DNA of 64,000 nucleotides from positions 1 to 64,000 of the forward strand of contig JAJZZC010000003.1 in NCBI GenBank assembly GCA_021797775.1. The letters are read 5' to 3'. A program made the translations under genes and the position numbers. The notes below the pieces were generated by a model. It did not search any database and was not told where the DNA came from. It saw nothing but the letters and a program-made list of their open reading frames with translations. Positions 39,812-50,325 of this stretch are shown piece by piece (the first letter of the stretch is position 1; the number at the start of each line of letters is the position of its first letter). The stretch comes from Bacillota bacterium (GTDB taxonomy: Bacteria; Bacillota; Sulfobacillia; RBS10-35; JAJYVN01).

Positions 39812-40988
39812 GAAGCTGGCCGCCGCGATCCGGCGGGGCGAGGTCGCGCCCGTGTATACCCTGGCCGGCGAGGACCTGCTGCAACAGCGCGAGGTGTTGG
39901 CGGCGTTGCGCGAGCGCGTTCCCGACATCGGCCGCCAGGTGCTGGACGGCGCCACCTGTTCGGCGGGGGAGATCGTCGCGGCGCTCCGCACCGCGGGCTT
40001 TGTCCCTGGCCGGCTCGTGGTTGTCGAGGAACCACGGTGGATGTTGCCGCCCCGCCGGGCCGCTGGCCGCTCCGCCCGCGGCCGGCCGGCCCGTGCCGAC
40101 GCGCGGAGCGCACCCGATGGCGGTGAGGACGCCGAAGGCGCCCTAGGGGAGGGCGGCGATGCAGTCGCCGACGACCCTGCCACGGAGGGACCGGGCAGCC
40201 CAGCGCCCGCGCAGCAGAACGCGGAACAGGGCGAGACGGGAGGCGATGAACGCGCCCTGCTCGCCTACATCGACCGGCCGGCGACCGACGCGGTGCTGGT
40301 GCTGCGTGCGACTGCGGCCGTGGACCGGCGCCGCCGTCTCACCCGCCGGGCGGCTGAACGCGGCGTGCAGTTGCTGACCGTGCCGCCGGCACCGGCCGAG
40401 GCTGCTCGCTGGATCCAGGAGCGCGCCCGCGGCCTGGGCCTACCGCTGGACCGGGCATCCGGGGACCTGGTCGCGGCGCGGCTGGAGGGTGCGACGTGCG
40501 AGCGCATCGACAGCGAGTTGCGCAAGCTGGCGGCGTGGGCGCAAGGGACGGTGCTCGACCGGGAGGCCCTCGACCGCCTGTTGCCGGCGAGCCGGGAGGA
40601 GCGCGTCTTCGATCTGCTCGATGCGGCCGTGCTGGGCCAGGGGGCGCGGGCGCTCGCCCTCGGCGCAGCCCTGCGCGCGCAGGGCGAGCCGGTGCCCCTG
40701 CTGCTTTTCCTCCTTGCGAAGCAGTTGCGCTCGCTGGTCCTCGTGGCGGACGCCTGCCGTGACGGGAGCCGGCCCGAGGAAGCGGCCGGACGGCTCGGGT
40801 TGCACCCTTTCGTCGCACGTAAGGCTTTGCAGCAATCCCGTCATTTCTCGCCCGGCGCCCTGGCGGCAGCGTGGGACGCCGTCTGGGGGGCCGAGTTCGC
40901 TTTCAAGTCCGGCCGGCTGGACGAGGATCGAGCCCTCGACCAAGCCCTGTTGGGCGTACTGCGCGCACAGGCCACAGCTTCAAGTTGA
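39795..40988 (+). CDS. holA: DNA polymerase III delta subunit
   Basis: Clamp-loader subunit that opens the beta clamp. About 397 residues. Recognisable parts: MALAFEKLAAAIRRGEVAPVYTLAGEDLLQQRE at the N-terminus (read in two halves), ARWIQERARGLGL, ELRKLAAWAQGTVL, VFDLLDAAVLGQ, LLLFLLAKQLRSLV and the C-terminal HPFVARKALQQSRHFS. Residues about 90-155 are a low-complexity acidic and Gly/Pro-rich insert inside the N-terminal domain, not usual for the family. The stop codon TGA lies inside the end of an IS200/IS605-type relic, so the last residues may be altered. Confidence 0.92.
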   Translation: MALAFEKLAAAIRRGEVAPVYTLAGEDLLQQREVLAALRERVPDIGRQVLDGATCSAGEIVAALRTAGFVPGRLVVVEEPRWMLPPRRAAGRSARGRPARADARSAPDGGEDAEGALGEGGDAVADDPATEGPGSPAPAQQNAEQGETGGDERALLAYIDRPATDAVLVLRATAAVDRRRRLTRRAAERGVQLLTVPPAPAEAARWIQERARGLGLPLDRASGDLVAARLEGATCERIDSELRKLAAWAQGTVLDREALDRLLPASREERVFDLLDAAVLGQGARALALGAALRAQGEPVPLLLFLLAKQLRSLVLVADACRDGSRPEEAAGRLGLHPFVARKALQQSRHFSPGALAAAWDAVWGAEFAFKSGRLDEDRALDQALLGVLRAQATASS

Positions 40989-41176
40989 CATCTCCCCACG
41001 GCTAGAGCCGGGGGATGCGGGGTTATGGGACCCTCGCGGGCCCTCCGGTTCCTGGTTCCTCGGGAGGCTTGCGCCCCATCTCTCCACAGGCAACTGCACC
41101 GCCTGCCCGGCGGCGGAGCGGCGCCTCAGCGCGCTGTCGTTCTGCCCTCCAAACCGCGACCGGAACGACCCCATTC
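40983..41176 (-). mobile_element. IS200/IS605-type right-end relic with TnpB tail
   Basis: Read on the minus strand, the segment ends in a hairpin CCCCCGGCTCTAGCCGTGGGG followed by AGATGTCAA, the typical right end of IS200/IS605-group and TnpB-only elements. The minus-strand frame before it reads NQEPEGPRGSHNPASPGSSRGEMST near its end, which resembles the tails of TnpB proteins that run into the omega-RNA region. No TnpB catalytic domain is present; the upstream part is replaced by the 241-bp miniature element. Confidence 0.6.
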
Positions 41177-41186
41177 GCACCCGCGC

Positions 41187-41427
41187 CAGGGCCGCGTCGT
41201 TCTGGGCGAGTGGCTTGCGCCACAGGCGATTGCGGGCGCAGGCCGAATGCGCGGCGTACGGTCGTCAGTGCCCCCGTGACCCCACGGGCGCCGCGGCCGC
41301 GTCGTGGCGCCGAACCTGTGCGCGGCAAGCGGTGGCAGGCGCGAGCGGACCGGCGTACCGCTCCGAAGTCACCCCCGCTCGTGGCGCCGTCTGGGCGAAG
41401 GCCCCCCGCCGGAATGACGCCACCCTG
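41187..41427. mobile_element. 241-bp miniature inverted-repeat element, copy 1
   Basis: Begins CAGGGCCGCGTCGTTC and ends GACGCCACCCTG. The ends are imperfect inverted repeats over about 28 bp. The perfect 10-bp direct repeat GCACCCGCGC flanks it at 41177-41186 and 41428-41437. A copy of the same length with another 10-bp repeat is at 55227-55467; about nine in ten bases agree. No coding capacity. TSDs of this size occur with IS4-like transposases, but the mobilising family is not proved. Confidence 0.85.
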
Positions 41428-41522
41428 GCACCCGCGCCCGCGCTGCAGGGCCGCCGTGTGCGGCGTCGAAGGCACGTCCGGATTCCGGTGCGTGTGGGTG
41501 CCCGAGCGGCGGGGGATGGGCC

Positions 41523-42089
41523 GTGGAGCAGGCCAGGGACGCAGGTCTCCGGGTACGGCAGGCGGGGCCCAGCGACCTTCCGGCGCTGACGGCCCTGCGC
41601 GCTGCGGCCGGGTGGGGTTCCGGCGGGCTGGAGGGCAGCTTCGCTGCGGTGGCGGCGGGGCGTCAGGTCATCCTGGTTGCTGATCTGGACGGGCGAGCCG
41701 TCGGCACGGTGACCGCCACCTTTATGCCCGCGGGAACGGGGAGGGCGCGCTCGGGTCACATCAGTGATCTGGTGGTGGCCCCCCGCTGGCGCCGGCGCGG
41801 GATCGCCAGCGAGTTGCTGGCGGCGGCGGAGGAAGCCATCCACCGGCGGGGTCTGCAAGGTGTCACGCTCGACGTGGACGCCCACAACGACGGGGCCATG
41901 CGCCTCTACCTCGGACGTGGGTACCACCGCCTCGGTCCGGCGCAGTTTCCCTGGGGCCCTGGTCACACGCTGCTCAAGGTGCTGGAACCGGACGGTCGGC
42001 CCGTGCCGGCGTCGCCCCGTGGATGGCCGGCATGGACGCACCGGATCCGGCGGTTCCTGGCTGGTGACCAGTGGCCCTTACCGCGTTGA
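41523..42089 (+). CDS. GNAT family N-acetyltransferase
   Basis: 188 residues from GTG 41523. The acetyl-CoA pyrophosphate-binding motif is VVAPRWRRRGIASELLAAA (about residues 84-102), preceded by a beta strand SGHISDLVV and followed by DVDAHNDGAMRLYLGRGYHRLG, as in many GNAT enzymes. Substrate unknown; the C-terminal 35 residues are a basic extension. It follows the IS relic and miniature element directly. Confidence 0.85.
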   Translation: MEQARDAGLRVRQAGPSDLPALTALRAAAGWGSGGLEGSFAAVAAGRQVILVADLDGRAVGTVTATFMPAGTGRARSGHISDLVVAPRWRRRGIASELLAAAEEAIHRRGLQGVTLDVDAHNDGAMRLYLGRGYHRLGPAQFPWGPGHTLLKVLEPDGRPVPASPRGWPAWTHRIRRFLAGDQWPLPR

Positions 42090-42334
42090 TGGCGGGCAGG
42101 TGGGTGGGAGCCCGTCCGGCAGCGTGCCGGGAACGGCGTTCAGCCCCGGGTGCGGCGGCCGAGAAGGGGCTCAGCGAGGGTTCCCGCCGTGTGCGAAAAC
42201 CGTCTGCCCTATCCAGGCGCAAGCCTGGCTCGGGCGGGCCGTGGTGGTCCCATCCGCGGCCCCCGCGCCCCGGTCCACCGGCCTCCCGCAAGCGGGGCAG
42301 GGTTTCCCTTAGGCTACGTCCGCCCATCGCCTGT

Positions 42335-42395
42335 CTCCCTGTGGAGGGAGCAAATCCGGGGTCGAAAGGGGACAAGCCTGGTCGGGCGGACGGCG
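42335..42395 (+). promoter_or_regulatory. structured repeat element, copy C
   Basis: Hairpin CTCCCT-GTGG-AGGGAG, then CAAATC, then CCGGG-GTC-GAAAGG-GGAC-AAG-CCTGG, then TCGGGCGGACGGCG. Compared with the other copies both hairpin stems changed on both sides (CTCCC/GGGAG instead of CCCC/GGGG; GTC/GAC instead of GCC/GGC), so pairing is kept. It ends about 40 nt before the next start. Confidence 0.62.
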
Positions 42396-42435
42396 TGCGT
42401 CGGAAGGAGATGGGGCGTCTCCGCAGGCGCGCGCG

Positions 42436-42843
42436 GTGGTGACCAGGCGGAACGAGAACGTGGCAACCGCAGAGGATGCCGAACTGGTCCTGAAGCTCTA
42501 CGAGTTGCGGCGCGAGCCGGTATTGCGGCAGGCGCGCGAGTGGTTCATGCGGGAGTTCAACCCGCAGTCTCAGGAGGAGATGCAGAAGCTCTGCCCGCCG
42601 GGCAGCGACGCCAATCGCTTCTACCGTATGGTGACGACCTACTGGGAGATGGCCGCCGCCTGCATGGTCCATGGCGGCATCGACGAGGCGCTGTTTCTGG
42701 AGACCAGTGGGGAATGCATGGTCGTCTGGCGGAAGGTCGCGGGTTGGATCGGCGACGTCCGTGCCGCCAGGCATCAGCCCGGTTACCTGCGCAACGTGGA
42801 AGAGGTCGCCAAGCGGATGGAGGCCTATCGGAGCCGCGGCTAG
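42436..42843 (+). CDS. conserved hypothetical protein, DUF4760-like
   Basis: 135 residues from GTG 42436 (GTG 42463 would remove nine residues). Helical and charged, with ELVLKLYELRREPVLRQAREWF at the N-terminus and FYRMVTTYWEMAAACMVHGGIDEALFL in the centre. It recalls helical DUF4760-type proteins of other bacteria, but the match is from memory and no function is known. Structured element copy C is in its leader. Confidence 0.65.
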   Translation: MVTRRNENVATAEDAELVLKLYELRREPVLRQAREWFMREFNPQSQEEMQKLCPPGSDANRFYRMVTTYWEMAAACMVHGGIDEALFLETSGECMVVWRKVAGWIGDVRAARHQPGYLRNVEEVAKRMEAYRSRG

Positions 42844-43090
42844 ACCAAGGGCCGAGCCGCTACTGCGGCCCGGCCCTCCGATCGCTGCTGCGGGGCGCGT
42901 CCGGGGATTGCCCGGCGGGTTCCGGCCCGTGGGGGCCGGGCACTGCGGTTCCCGCACGCCTCCGTGCCGCCCGAGCTGCTGCTGGCGTGTCCCGGAAGCA
43001 GAGCGCGACCGTCGGCAAATGCCTGCGCCGATGCCGTGAAGGGGCGCAGAAGAGCGATGGCCCCTCTGGCCGGGGGGGGGCGCTCTGCCC

Positions 43091-43363
43091 TCAGGCCCCG
43101 GCTGCGATCCGGTTGACGCGACGGGCCAGGCGCGACTTGCGGCGCGCCGCGGCGCGCCGGTGGAGTACGCCCCGCTTCGCGGCACGGTCGATGACGCTCT
43201 GCGCGACGGTCAGGGCGTTGCCGGCCGCAGCTCCGTCGCCAGCGGCAACCGCCACGACCACCTGCTTGCTCACGTTGCGCACTCGGGTGCGGATCGACCG
43301 GTTGCGTGCGCGCCGCTTCTCGGACTGGCGGGCTCTCTTGATCGCAGAGCGTATATTGGCCAC
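43091..43363 (-). CDS. rpsT: 30S ribosomal protein S20
   Basis: 90 residues from GTG 43363, six bases after GAGG on the minus strand. VANIRSAIKRARQSEKRRARNRS and the C-terminal RGVLHRRAAARRKSRLARRVN are typical. It faces the preceding gene. In many Bacillota rpsT is near holA, as here. Confidence 0.96.
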   Translation of the reverse strand: MANIRSAIKRARQSEKRRARNRSIRTRVRNVSKQVVVAVAAGDGAAAGNALTVAQSVIDRAAKRGVLHRRAAARRKSRLARRVNRIAAGA

Positions 43364-43410
43364 GGGTGCCTCATTCCCCCATGACGGGCGTTGCAAGCGT
43401 TCGGGCCGCA

Positions 43411-43440
43411 ATTGTACCAGAGCGGGGCATCGCTGCACAA
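43411..43440 (-). promoter_or_regulatory. promoter of rpsT
   Basis: On the minus strand TTGTGC (43440-43435), an 18-base spacer and TACAAT (43416-43411) preceded by TGG, so an extended -10. It lies about 48 bases before the rpsT start. Confidence 0.75.
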
Positions 43441-43579
43441 TGAGCTGGCTCGCCCCACGAATGCGCCATGGCTCAGAGGGGCGGCACCGGCCGTGCGGTG
43501 CGTGGCGTCGGCTCCCAGCGATAGCAAGGCGGGGCCTGACTGGCGAAGAATGGCCAGAGAGCGGCCCCGCTCCCGTGCC

Positions 43580-44683
43580 TCAGACCCTTAGCGCCGTGGA
43601 TCGAGACTCTGCCGCCACCTCCTCGGCGGACACCTCGCGGCCCATCCGCTCGGAGAGGTAGATCCCTTCGCTGACCAGCATGGTCTGCAGCGCGATCTCG
43701 GCGGTGGGCAACAGCGGCACACGCCCCTGCAGCGCCGCCACCCAGTGCTGCTGCGAGGAGTCGTAGGCGTCTTGGTTCTCGCGCAGGCGGTGCCAGCGCA
43801 CGTCCAGGCCGCCAAGATCCGTGGTCAGGTCGAACGGCACATCGTCGATGGTGGTGTGGAAGGCGAAGGGCTGCAGGCGCAGCCCGCCTTGTGTCCCGGC
43901 CAGGTAGCTGCCCTCAAAGCCGCCGAGATGGATGGCCCATGCCTCGGCGATCTCTAGCGTAACGCCGCCGGCCAGGCGCACGAATCCGAGTCCAAGTTCC
44001 TCGACATCGTAGCGGCTCTCGGTCCGGCGTCGCTCATCCATGGCGAGTTCCTGGTAGGTCCTCCCGCTAATGCGCTCAGGCGCCGGGCAGCCGAGGAGGT
44101 GGAGGAGTTGCGCAATATGATAGACGCCCATGTCGATGAGGGCCCCGCCCGCTGCGGTCTCCCTGTTGACAAAGAACTTCGCGCCGTACCCGTCGACAAA
44201 GGGCCGCCCCATGCGGCGGTGGCCGGTCGAGCGGGCGTAGTAGAGACGCCCGAGGCGGCCGCCGTCGATCAGGTGCTTAGCGAGCTTGGTCTCCCGGCTG
44301 TACAGCGTGGTAAGTTGGATGTGCAGCATGCGCCCCGCGGCCGCGGCCGCCTGCACCATCGCACGGCCGTCGGCGTACGAGCCCGCGATGGGCTTTTCGC
44401 AATACACATGCTTGCCGGCAGCCACCGCCTCGACGGTGACAGGGGCGTGGAGGTTATTGTGCAGGCAGACGTCAACCGCCACAATGTCGTCCCGGCGCAG
44501 GAGCTTCCGGAAGTCGGTGGCCACATGGGGGACATGGAAGCGCTCGGCGACGCGCGCCGCTTCAGCGCCGTCGATGTCGGCGACGGCGACCACCTCGACG
44601 CCGGGGATTTCCGCATACTTCTGCAGATGCGACTTGCCGATGAGGCCCACGCCGATGACACCGATGCGTACGGGCTCCGCCAT
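43580..44683 (-). CDS. Gfo/Idh/MocA family oxidoreductase
   Basis: About 367 residues from ATG 44683, six bases after GGGAGGCG. N-terminal Rossmann motif RIGVIGVGLIGKSHLQKY, catalytic EKP motif in VYCEKPIAGS, and the C-terminal domain with GGALIDMGVYHIAQLLHLLG. Family members oxidise or reduce sugars, inositols or related polyols with NAD(P). The neighbours give no hint of the substrate. The 450-base gap upstream has no gene. Confidence 0.92.
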   Translation of the reverse strand: MAEPVRIGVIGVGLIGKSHLQKYAEIPGVEVVAVADIDGAEAARVAERFHVPHVATDFRKLLRRDDIVAVDVCLHNNLHAPVTVEAVAAGKHVYCEKPIAGSYADGRAMVQAAAAAGRMLHIQLTTLYSRETKLAKHLIDGGRLGRLYYARSTGHRRMGRPFVDGYGAKFFVNRETAAGGALIDMGVYHIAQLLHLLGCPAPERISGRTYQELAMDERRRTESRYDVEELGLGFVRLAGGVTLEIAEAWAIHLGGFEGSYLAGTQGGLRLQPFAFHTTIDDVPFDLTTDLGGLDVRWHRLRENQDAYDSSQQHWVAALQGRVPLLPTAEIALQTMLVSEGIYLSERMGREVSAEEVAAESRSTALRV

Positions 44684-45135
44684 GGGAACGCCTCCCGTGG
44701 GAATGGTCTGTCGCGCGTTCCACCGGTCACCGACCAAAGCCCCGCGGGGGGGAGGGGCCGGCGTACGTCGGGGCAGTGGGCGCGGCGCGCACTGTTCCCC
44801 CGTGTCCAGCGGATTCCCTGCGGGGCGCACCCGGCTGTGGACCCCCGCCCCTGCCAGCGGGGAAACAGCGCGTGTCCACCGGGGCGGCCTTTCGACCCCT
44901 GGTCACGCCGTGGGGCGCTGCCCGGGGCCCACGACCCCCGCGCGGGGAAAGACCGCGCTGGCCAGGTCCCAGGCGACGCCTGTAGGGCACGGTCCGGTCC
45001 TCCTCCGTGACCGTGGCCGCCAAGGTGGGCGTTGGCGGCGGGGGAGATCCGCGAGGCGCATGGTGCCGGCGGCCGGTAGGCCCGTGGGCTCAGCCGGCAC
45101 GCCCCTCCGCATCCATTGGGGCCCCGCGTACGGCC
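44684..45135. other. intergenic region, no gene recognised
   Basis: About 450 bases between the ligase stop and the oxidoreductase start, both on the minus strand. No convincing frame, RNA or repeat was seen. Confidence 0.4.
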
Positions 45136-46083
45136 TCAGGGGACGCGCGCCTCCGGGTGCGCGCCCGGCACGAAGTCCAGCAGCACCGCCGAGCGCAGGA
45201 GCCCGGATGGCGTCCGTTCGGCGTAAGCCACGCGGAGTGCCAGTTCAGGGCGGACCCAGCGCCGGATGTCCCCTGCCCGCGCGGGCGGTGCCCCCACGGG
45301 CGGCGGCGCGGGCGGTAGCGCGCGTAGGTGGGCGCACAACCGAGCGGCGACCGCCTCGCTCCAGCCGGCACCGACTTCGCCGAGGTAGGTCAGGACGTTG
45401 CCCGCGTATGCGGCCATGGACAGGGACCGCAGACGACCGGCGCCGGTCGACCGGTGGCCGGCCACCAGCGCCAGGAGTACGCGCCGCGGTTTCACCTTCC
45501 GCCACTCTGAGGATGGGCCCGCGCGGTAGTGGCTGCCGGCCCGTTTGGCCACGGCGCCCTCCATCCCAGCGGCGGCCACCGCCGCGACGAAGGCGGCGCC
45601 GCCGCCGGCAGTGGTATCGACGATATGTACGCCTGATGTGCGACGCAGCGCGGTCGACAGCGTGGCCAAGCGTGCTTCCAGGGGAAACCCCCGCAGGTCG
45701 TGCCCGTCCAGCGCCAGCAGGTCGAAGACCGCGTAGAAGAGGGGTAGCGCCGCCACCTCGGCCGGGCCTGGACGCTCCATGGCGGCCCGGCGCATCGTCA
45801 GGTGGAAGCTGGGGCGTCCCTCCGTGTCGAGGGCCACCAGTTCCCCATCCAGCACGGCCTCCCGCCCGTCCAGCGCGTCCGCGAGTGCGCGGACCACGTC
45901 CGGGTAGCGGGCGGCGCGTGGCAGGCCGCGCCGGCTCCAGAGCCGCGCTTGGCGGTCGCCGGCCACGGCCAGGCAGCGGACCCCGTCCCACTTAAGCTGC
46001 CAGAGCCAGCCGGGGTCGTCGAAACCAGACGGCCAGGGCACTGGCTCCATCGGAGTCGGGGGTTCCGCCAGCGGCGTGCGCAT
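45136..46083 (-). CDS. ATP-dependent DNA ligase, LigC/LigD-ligase type
   Basis: About 315 residues from ATG 46083. The adenylated lysine is in QLKWDGVRCLAV; downstream are SRRG, LDGELVALD, YAVFDLLALDG, MEGAVAKR and EWRKVKPRR, the ligase motifs in order, then an OB-fold region. There are no polymerase or nuclease domains as in full LigD. Such small ligases act in base-excision repair or end joining, often with Ku, which is not seen here. Confidence 0.9.
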   Translation of the reverse strand: MRTPLAEPPTPMEPVPWPSGFDDPGWLWQLKWDGVRCLAVAGDRQARLWSRRGLPRAARYPDVVRALADALDGREAVLDGELVALDTEGRPSFHLTMRRAAMERPGPAEVAALPLFYAVFDLLALDGHDLRGFPLEARLATLSTALRRTSGVHIVDTTAGGGAAFVAAVAAAGMEGAVAKRAGSHYRAGPSSEWRKVKPRRVLLALVAGHRSTGAGRLRSLSMAAYAGNVLTYLGEVGAGWSEAVAARLCAHLRALPPAPPPVGAPPARAGDIRRWVRPELALRVAYAERTPSGLLRSAVLLDFVPGAHPEARVP

Positions 46084-46285
46084 CGCATAACAGGATGCGC
46101 GCGCCGTGGCGGGTCCACGCAGAGAGAGCGCAGTGGATGGGCCGATGCAGGGCAGACGTTGCCGAGAGGCGCGTTGTGGCATGGACGTACGGACGGGGTG
46201 GCCGCCCCGCGGCGCACCTACCGCACGCTGGCCCAACGGGCCCACCGCCATGGCGTCCCCGGCCGGCGCCGCTCTCATCCGCGCC

Positions 46286-46314
46286 TTGACGCGCCGGGGC
46301 GGCGGAAGTACGAT
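46286..46314 (+). promoter_or_regulatory. sigma-A promoter of sufB
   Basis: TTGACG at 46286-46291, a 17-base spacer and TACGAT at 46309-46314, about 100 bases before the sufB start. Confidence 0.72.
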
Positions 46315-46321
46315 GCGTCGG

Positions 46322-46348
46322 GAATCCTGAGTGGTGTACTAGGGATTC
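46322..46348 (+). promoter_or_regulatory. palindrome near the sufB transcription start (operator candidate)
   Basis: GAATCC at 46322-46327 and GGATTC at 46343-46348 form an inverted repeat with a 15-base centre, directly downstream of the -10 box. Position and form suit a repressor site; Rrf2-type regulators often control suf genes, but the sequence does not match a site known to me. Confidence 0.4.
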
Positions 46349-46412
46349 GGGCGCCCCGGGGGCTGCCCGGGCAGACCCGTGGTCCCGAGGCGTGCGAAAG
46401 GAGCCTGCGGCC

Positions 46413-47831
<1,419 letters not shown>

Positions 47832-47833
47832 GC

Positions 47834-47860
47834 GGAGCGGCGGCCACGGGCCGCCGCTCC
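47834..47860 (+). terminator. hairpin after sufB
   Basis: GGAGCGGCGGCC pairs perfectly with GGCCGCCGCTCC around a three-base loop, immediately after the sufB stop. There is no T-run, so it may end or stabilise the sufB transcript. Confidence 0.55.
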
Positions 47861-47932
47861 GTGCGGAGCTGGGCGCGGTGACCGGGGCGATCGAGTCCCG
47901 GTCTTTTGTCGTGGCGGGGAGGCGATTGGCGG

Positions 47933-48241
47933 GTGCCCTGGGTCACGGTGTGTGCGGTCGATGACCTGCCCGCGGGCGCGATGCGCCGCTTTCCGGTGGC
48001 GGGGCTGCAGGTCGCGGTTTACCACTTGGAGGATGGCTTTTACGCCACAGCCGCCATCTGCACGCACGAGCGGGCGGACCTTACCAAGGGCGAGTTGCGG
48101 GGCACCCGCGTGTCCTGCCCGCTGCACGGGGCCCGCTTCGACGTCCGCACCGGCCGGGTGCTCTCGCCGCCAGCGTTCAAGCCGCTGAAGGTCTATGCGG
48201 TACGAGTCACCGACGGGAGCGTGCAGGTCGATGTGGGGTAG
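47933..48241 (+). CDS. Rieske [2Fe-2S] ferredoxin-like protein
   Basis: About 102 residues from GTG 47933, ten bases after GGGGAGG. The two cluster-binding boxes are CTHERADL and CPLHGARFD, followed by LSPPAFKPLKVYAV. It is of the soluble ferredoxin or NirD-like type. Neighbouring SUF genes in other genomes often include such a protein; it may carry electrons in cluster assembly, but that is inferred from position. Confidence 0.92.
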   Translation: MPWVTVCAVDDLPAGAMRRFPVAGLQVAVYHLEDGFYATAAICTHERADLTKGELRGTRVSCPLHGARFDVRTGRVLSPPAFKPLKVYAVRVTDGSVQVDVG

Positions 48242-48396
48242 GGGGCGGCACGCCCCGCGGCATCATCCGGTGGGTGGGCCCGGTCCCCGCTGCCCCGCAC
48301 CGCGCGGATCCCCGACCGCTGCGTGCGCGGGCGTTCCGGGGTCGGGACGCTGGCAGCGGGGTCGCGGCTTGGCGCCGGGTGCCGCTTTTATGCACA

Positions 48397-49152
48397 TCAC
48401 GGCGCCCGAAAGCCCCGTGCCACCGCAATAGAGGCCTTGGCCAGCAGGGATGCGACGAAGGCCCGCACGGCGGCCTGCGCTCGCGCCGGTGCGCGCTGGC
48501 CGGCGACCGCCCGCAGCAGGCGCTGTCCGGCCAGGGCCAGCCGGTAACTGGCGATCTGCTGCGCCGTCGGACGGCCCCCGTGCAGGGCCCGCAGGGCTTG
48601 CACCGCCGCAGACGGCGAGGGAGCGAGTCCCCGCGCCTGGCCGGCGTCGTCGACCACGATGTCGGTGATGACCGCGTCCAGGGCCGCTTGCTCCACGCCC
48701 TGGCGGGAAGACGGCGGGTGGGGGCCGGCGCGGACCAACACCTCCGCCTGCGCCACCACGAAGGCGCGGATGGGCTGCCCATTGACCGTGGCCACGATGG
48801 GTGGAAGGTGCGGGTCGGAGGCGGCGCCCATTTCATGGGCCAACTCGGCGAGCGGCGGCGATGTGGCGCCAACCCGGTGGGTGTGCGCGGGCAAGACGTG
48901 GACGGGCTGCGCACGGAGCCTGTCGAGGGCCGGAGGAAGCTCGGGGTAGGAGTCCGCCGCCACGCCCGGCGCCCCAAGCCGAGTTGGTGGCCTTATGGCC
49001 GCCACGTCGGGGAGCACGTGCTCCGGTATGCTCAGGAGGGTGGCGAGGCCCACGGCGGCCAGGCAGACGGTGACCGCCAGGGTTGCCGGGAGGCGCCGCT
49101 TCAGCGCGCGGAGGCCCCCGGCGTGAGCCGTCCGGCGGAAGCGCGCACCCAT
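48397..49152 (-). CDS. membrane-anchored SurA-N-like protein
   Basis: 251 residues from ATG 49152. One N-terminal transmembrane segment (LPATLAVTVCLAAVGLATLL, about residues 21-40) is followed by an extracytoplasmic part. PPIVATVNGQPIRAFVVAQAEVLV followed by helices (ALDAVITDIVVDDAGQARGL, PTAQQIASYRLALAGQRLL) resembles SurA/PrsA N-terminal chaperone domains, in which VNGxPI begins the first helix. No parvulin isomerase domain was seen. A secretion chaperone is inferred. Confidence 0.65.
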   Translation of the reverse strand: MGARFRRTAHAGGLRALKRRLPATLAVTVCLAAVGLATLLSIPEHVLPDVAAIRPPTRLGAPGVAADSYPELPPALDRLRAQPVHVLPAHTHRVGATSPPLAELAHEMGAASDPHLPPIVATVNGQPIRAFVVAQAEVLVRAGPHPPSSRQGVEQAALDAVITDIVVDDAGQARGLAPSPSAAVQALRALHGGRPTAQQIASYRLALAGQRLLRAVAGQRAPARAQAAVRAFVASLLAKASIAVARGFRAP

Positions 49153-50325
49153 GTCTCCACCTCAGCCCTGTGTCGCGCCGTACCCGTCTCGTTCCTCCCC
49201 CGCACACGGTCGCGTCATTTCGCCAGGGGCTTGGCGGTACAAACGATGGCGCACATATCTGTGCGGTCATGGCCCGGGGCCCCCGGCGCCCGCCACCGCA
49301 ACGGCCGCGCGATTTCGGCCAGCCGGGCCCACAGTGGCGGTGCCCCGAGGGGCTCCCCCGAGCCGCTGTACGCCCCGGGTTGTCCCTATACGCTGCCAGC
49401 CCTTGCCGCTGCGGCCGTTTGCCGCGAACGACGCGGCCCTGCTCCCCCGCAGCGCCCCTGCCGCCCGCTGCCGCCCACCAACACCGCGGCCTGTCGCCGC
49501 GGCAAAAGGACGGGGCGTTTCCCCCGGTGCAGGCGCGCCGTTCGCGGCCCGGATCCAGAGCACCGCCGGTCGCCGCTCCTCGGGGCCGCGGCGTTTCCGC
49601 AAGCGAGCAGCGGTCCACAAGCCTCCTGCCCTGCGGTGCCTTGGGGGCACCCACCGGGACGCGTCCCCGGTGGCGTACCCCACGATGCCGGCCGCTCCTG
49701 GTGCGCCCTTGTGCCGGCCGCCCCACGCCCAGTAGGCGCCCACGGTACCGGCCTGGGGCGCAAATCGCCTCGTCGTGGGCGGCGCGTCAACGAAAATCGG
49801 GCTGGGCCAGGCCACTTCCCCCGTGAACCATGCTCATTCTAACGCGGAACCCAGCCGGTGGTGCAGCGCGGCTCCTAAGCTACGGGATAGGGCCGTGGGG
49901 ATGCGCATCCGGCCGCACAGGGCGTAGACGTGCCTTCACCTGGCGCCGCGCGGGCGGCGCCTCTTCTCGGCTTCGGCGCCCACGCCGCTTGGCCCGGTCC
50001 CCGGGGCTGGCTCCTGCGCGATACAATTCCCGCGCGTCCCTGCGCGTGCCTTGTGGCCGCGCGCAGGCCCCGGCGCGACCGTTGTGGCCGGGCGCTGAGC
50101 GGGTGCCTGCGGGACCCGCCGGCCTCTGGCGCGTGGGGTCCGCAACTGCGACGGGCCGCCGCGCCATGGCGGCGGACGGCCTGGGCCCCGGTCTCCGGTC
50201 GGTTCCCCTGTTCGGCCGCGGGCCGATGCGACGGTGGGTGGACACGGGCGGGCCGTCGGGCTCGGAGGGGGGCGAGCGCAACGACGGTCGACACGACCGC
50301 CACCTTCGACGACCTGTGCGCCTTC
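49153..50325. other. intergenic region with the source of a segmental duplication
   Basis: About 1.17 kb with no convincing gene. From about 49853 on it is the upstream part of a segment repeated at about 54444-55188. The frame of the next gene is open from 49930 but has no standard start with a ribosome-binding site before 50326. Confidence 0.5.

Noticed and set aside
49267-49815. Minus-strand gene of about 180 codons
   Set aside because: Arg/Gly/Ala-biased composition, no motif, no ribosome-binding site; typical chance frame in GC-rich DNA.
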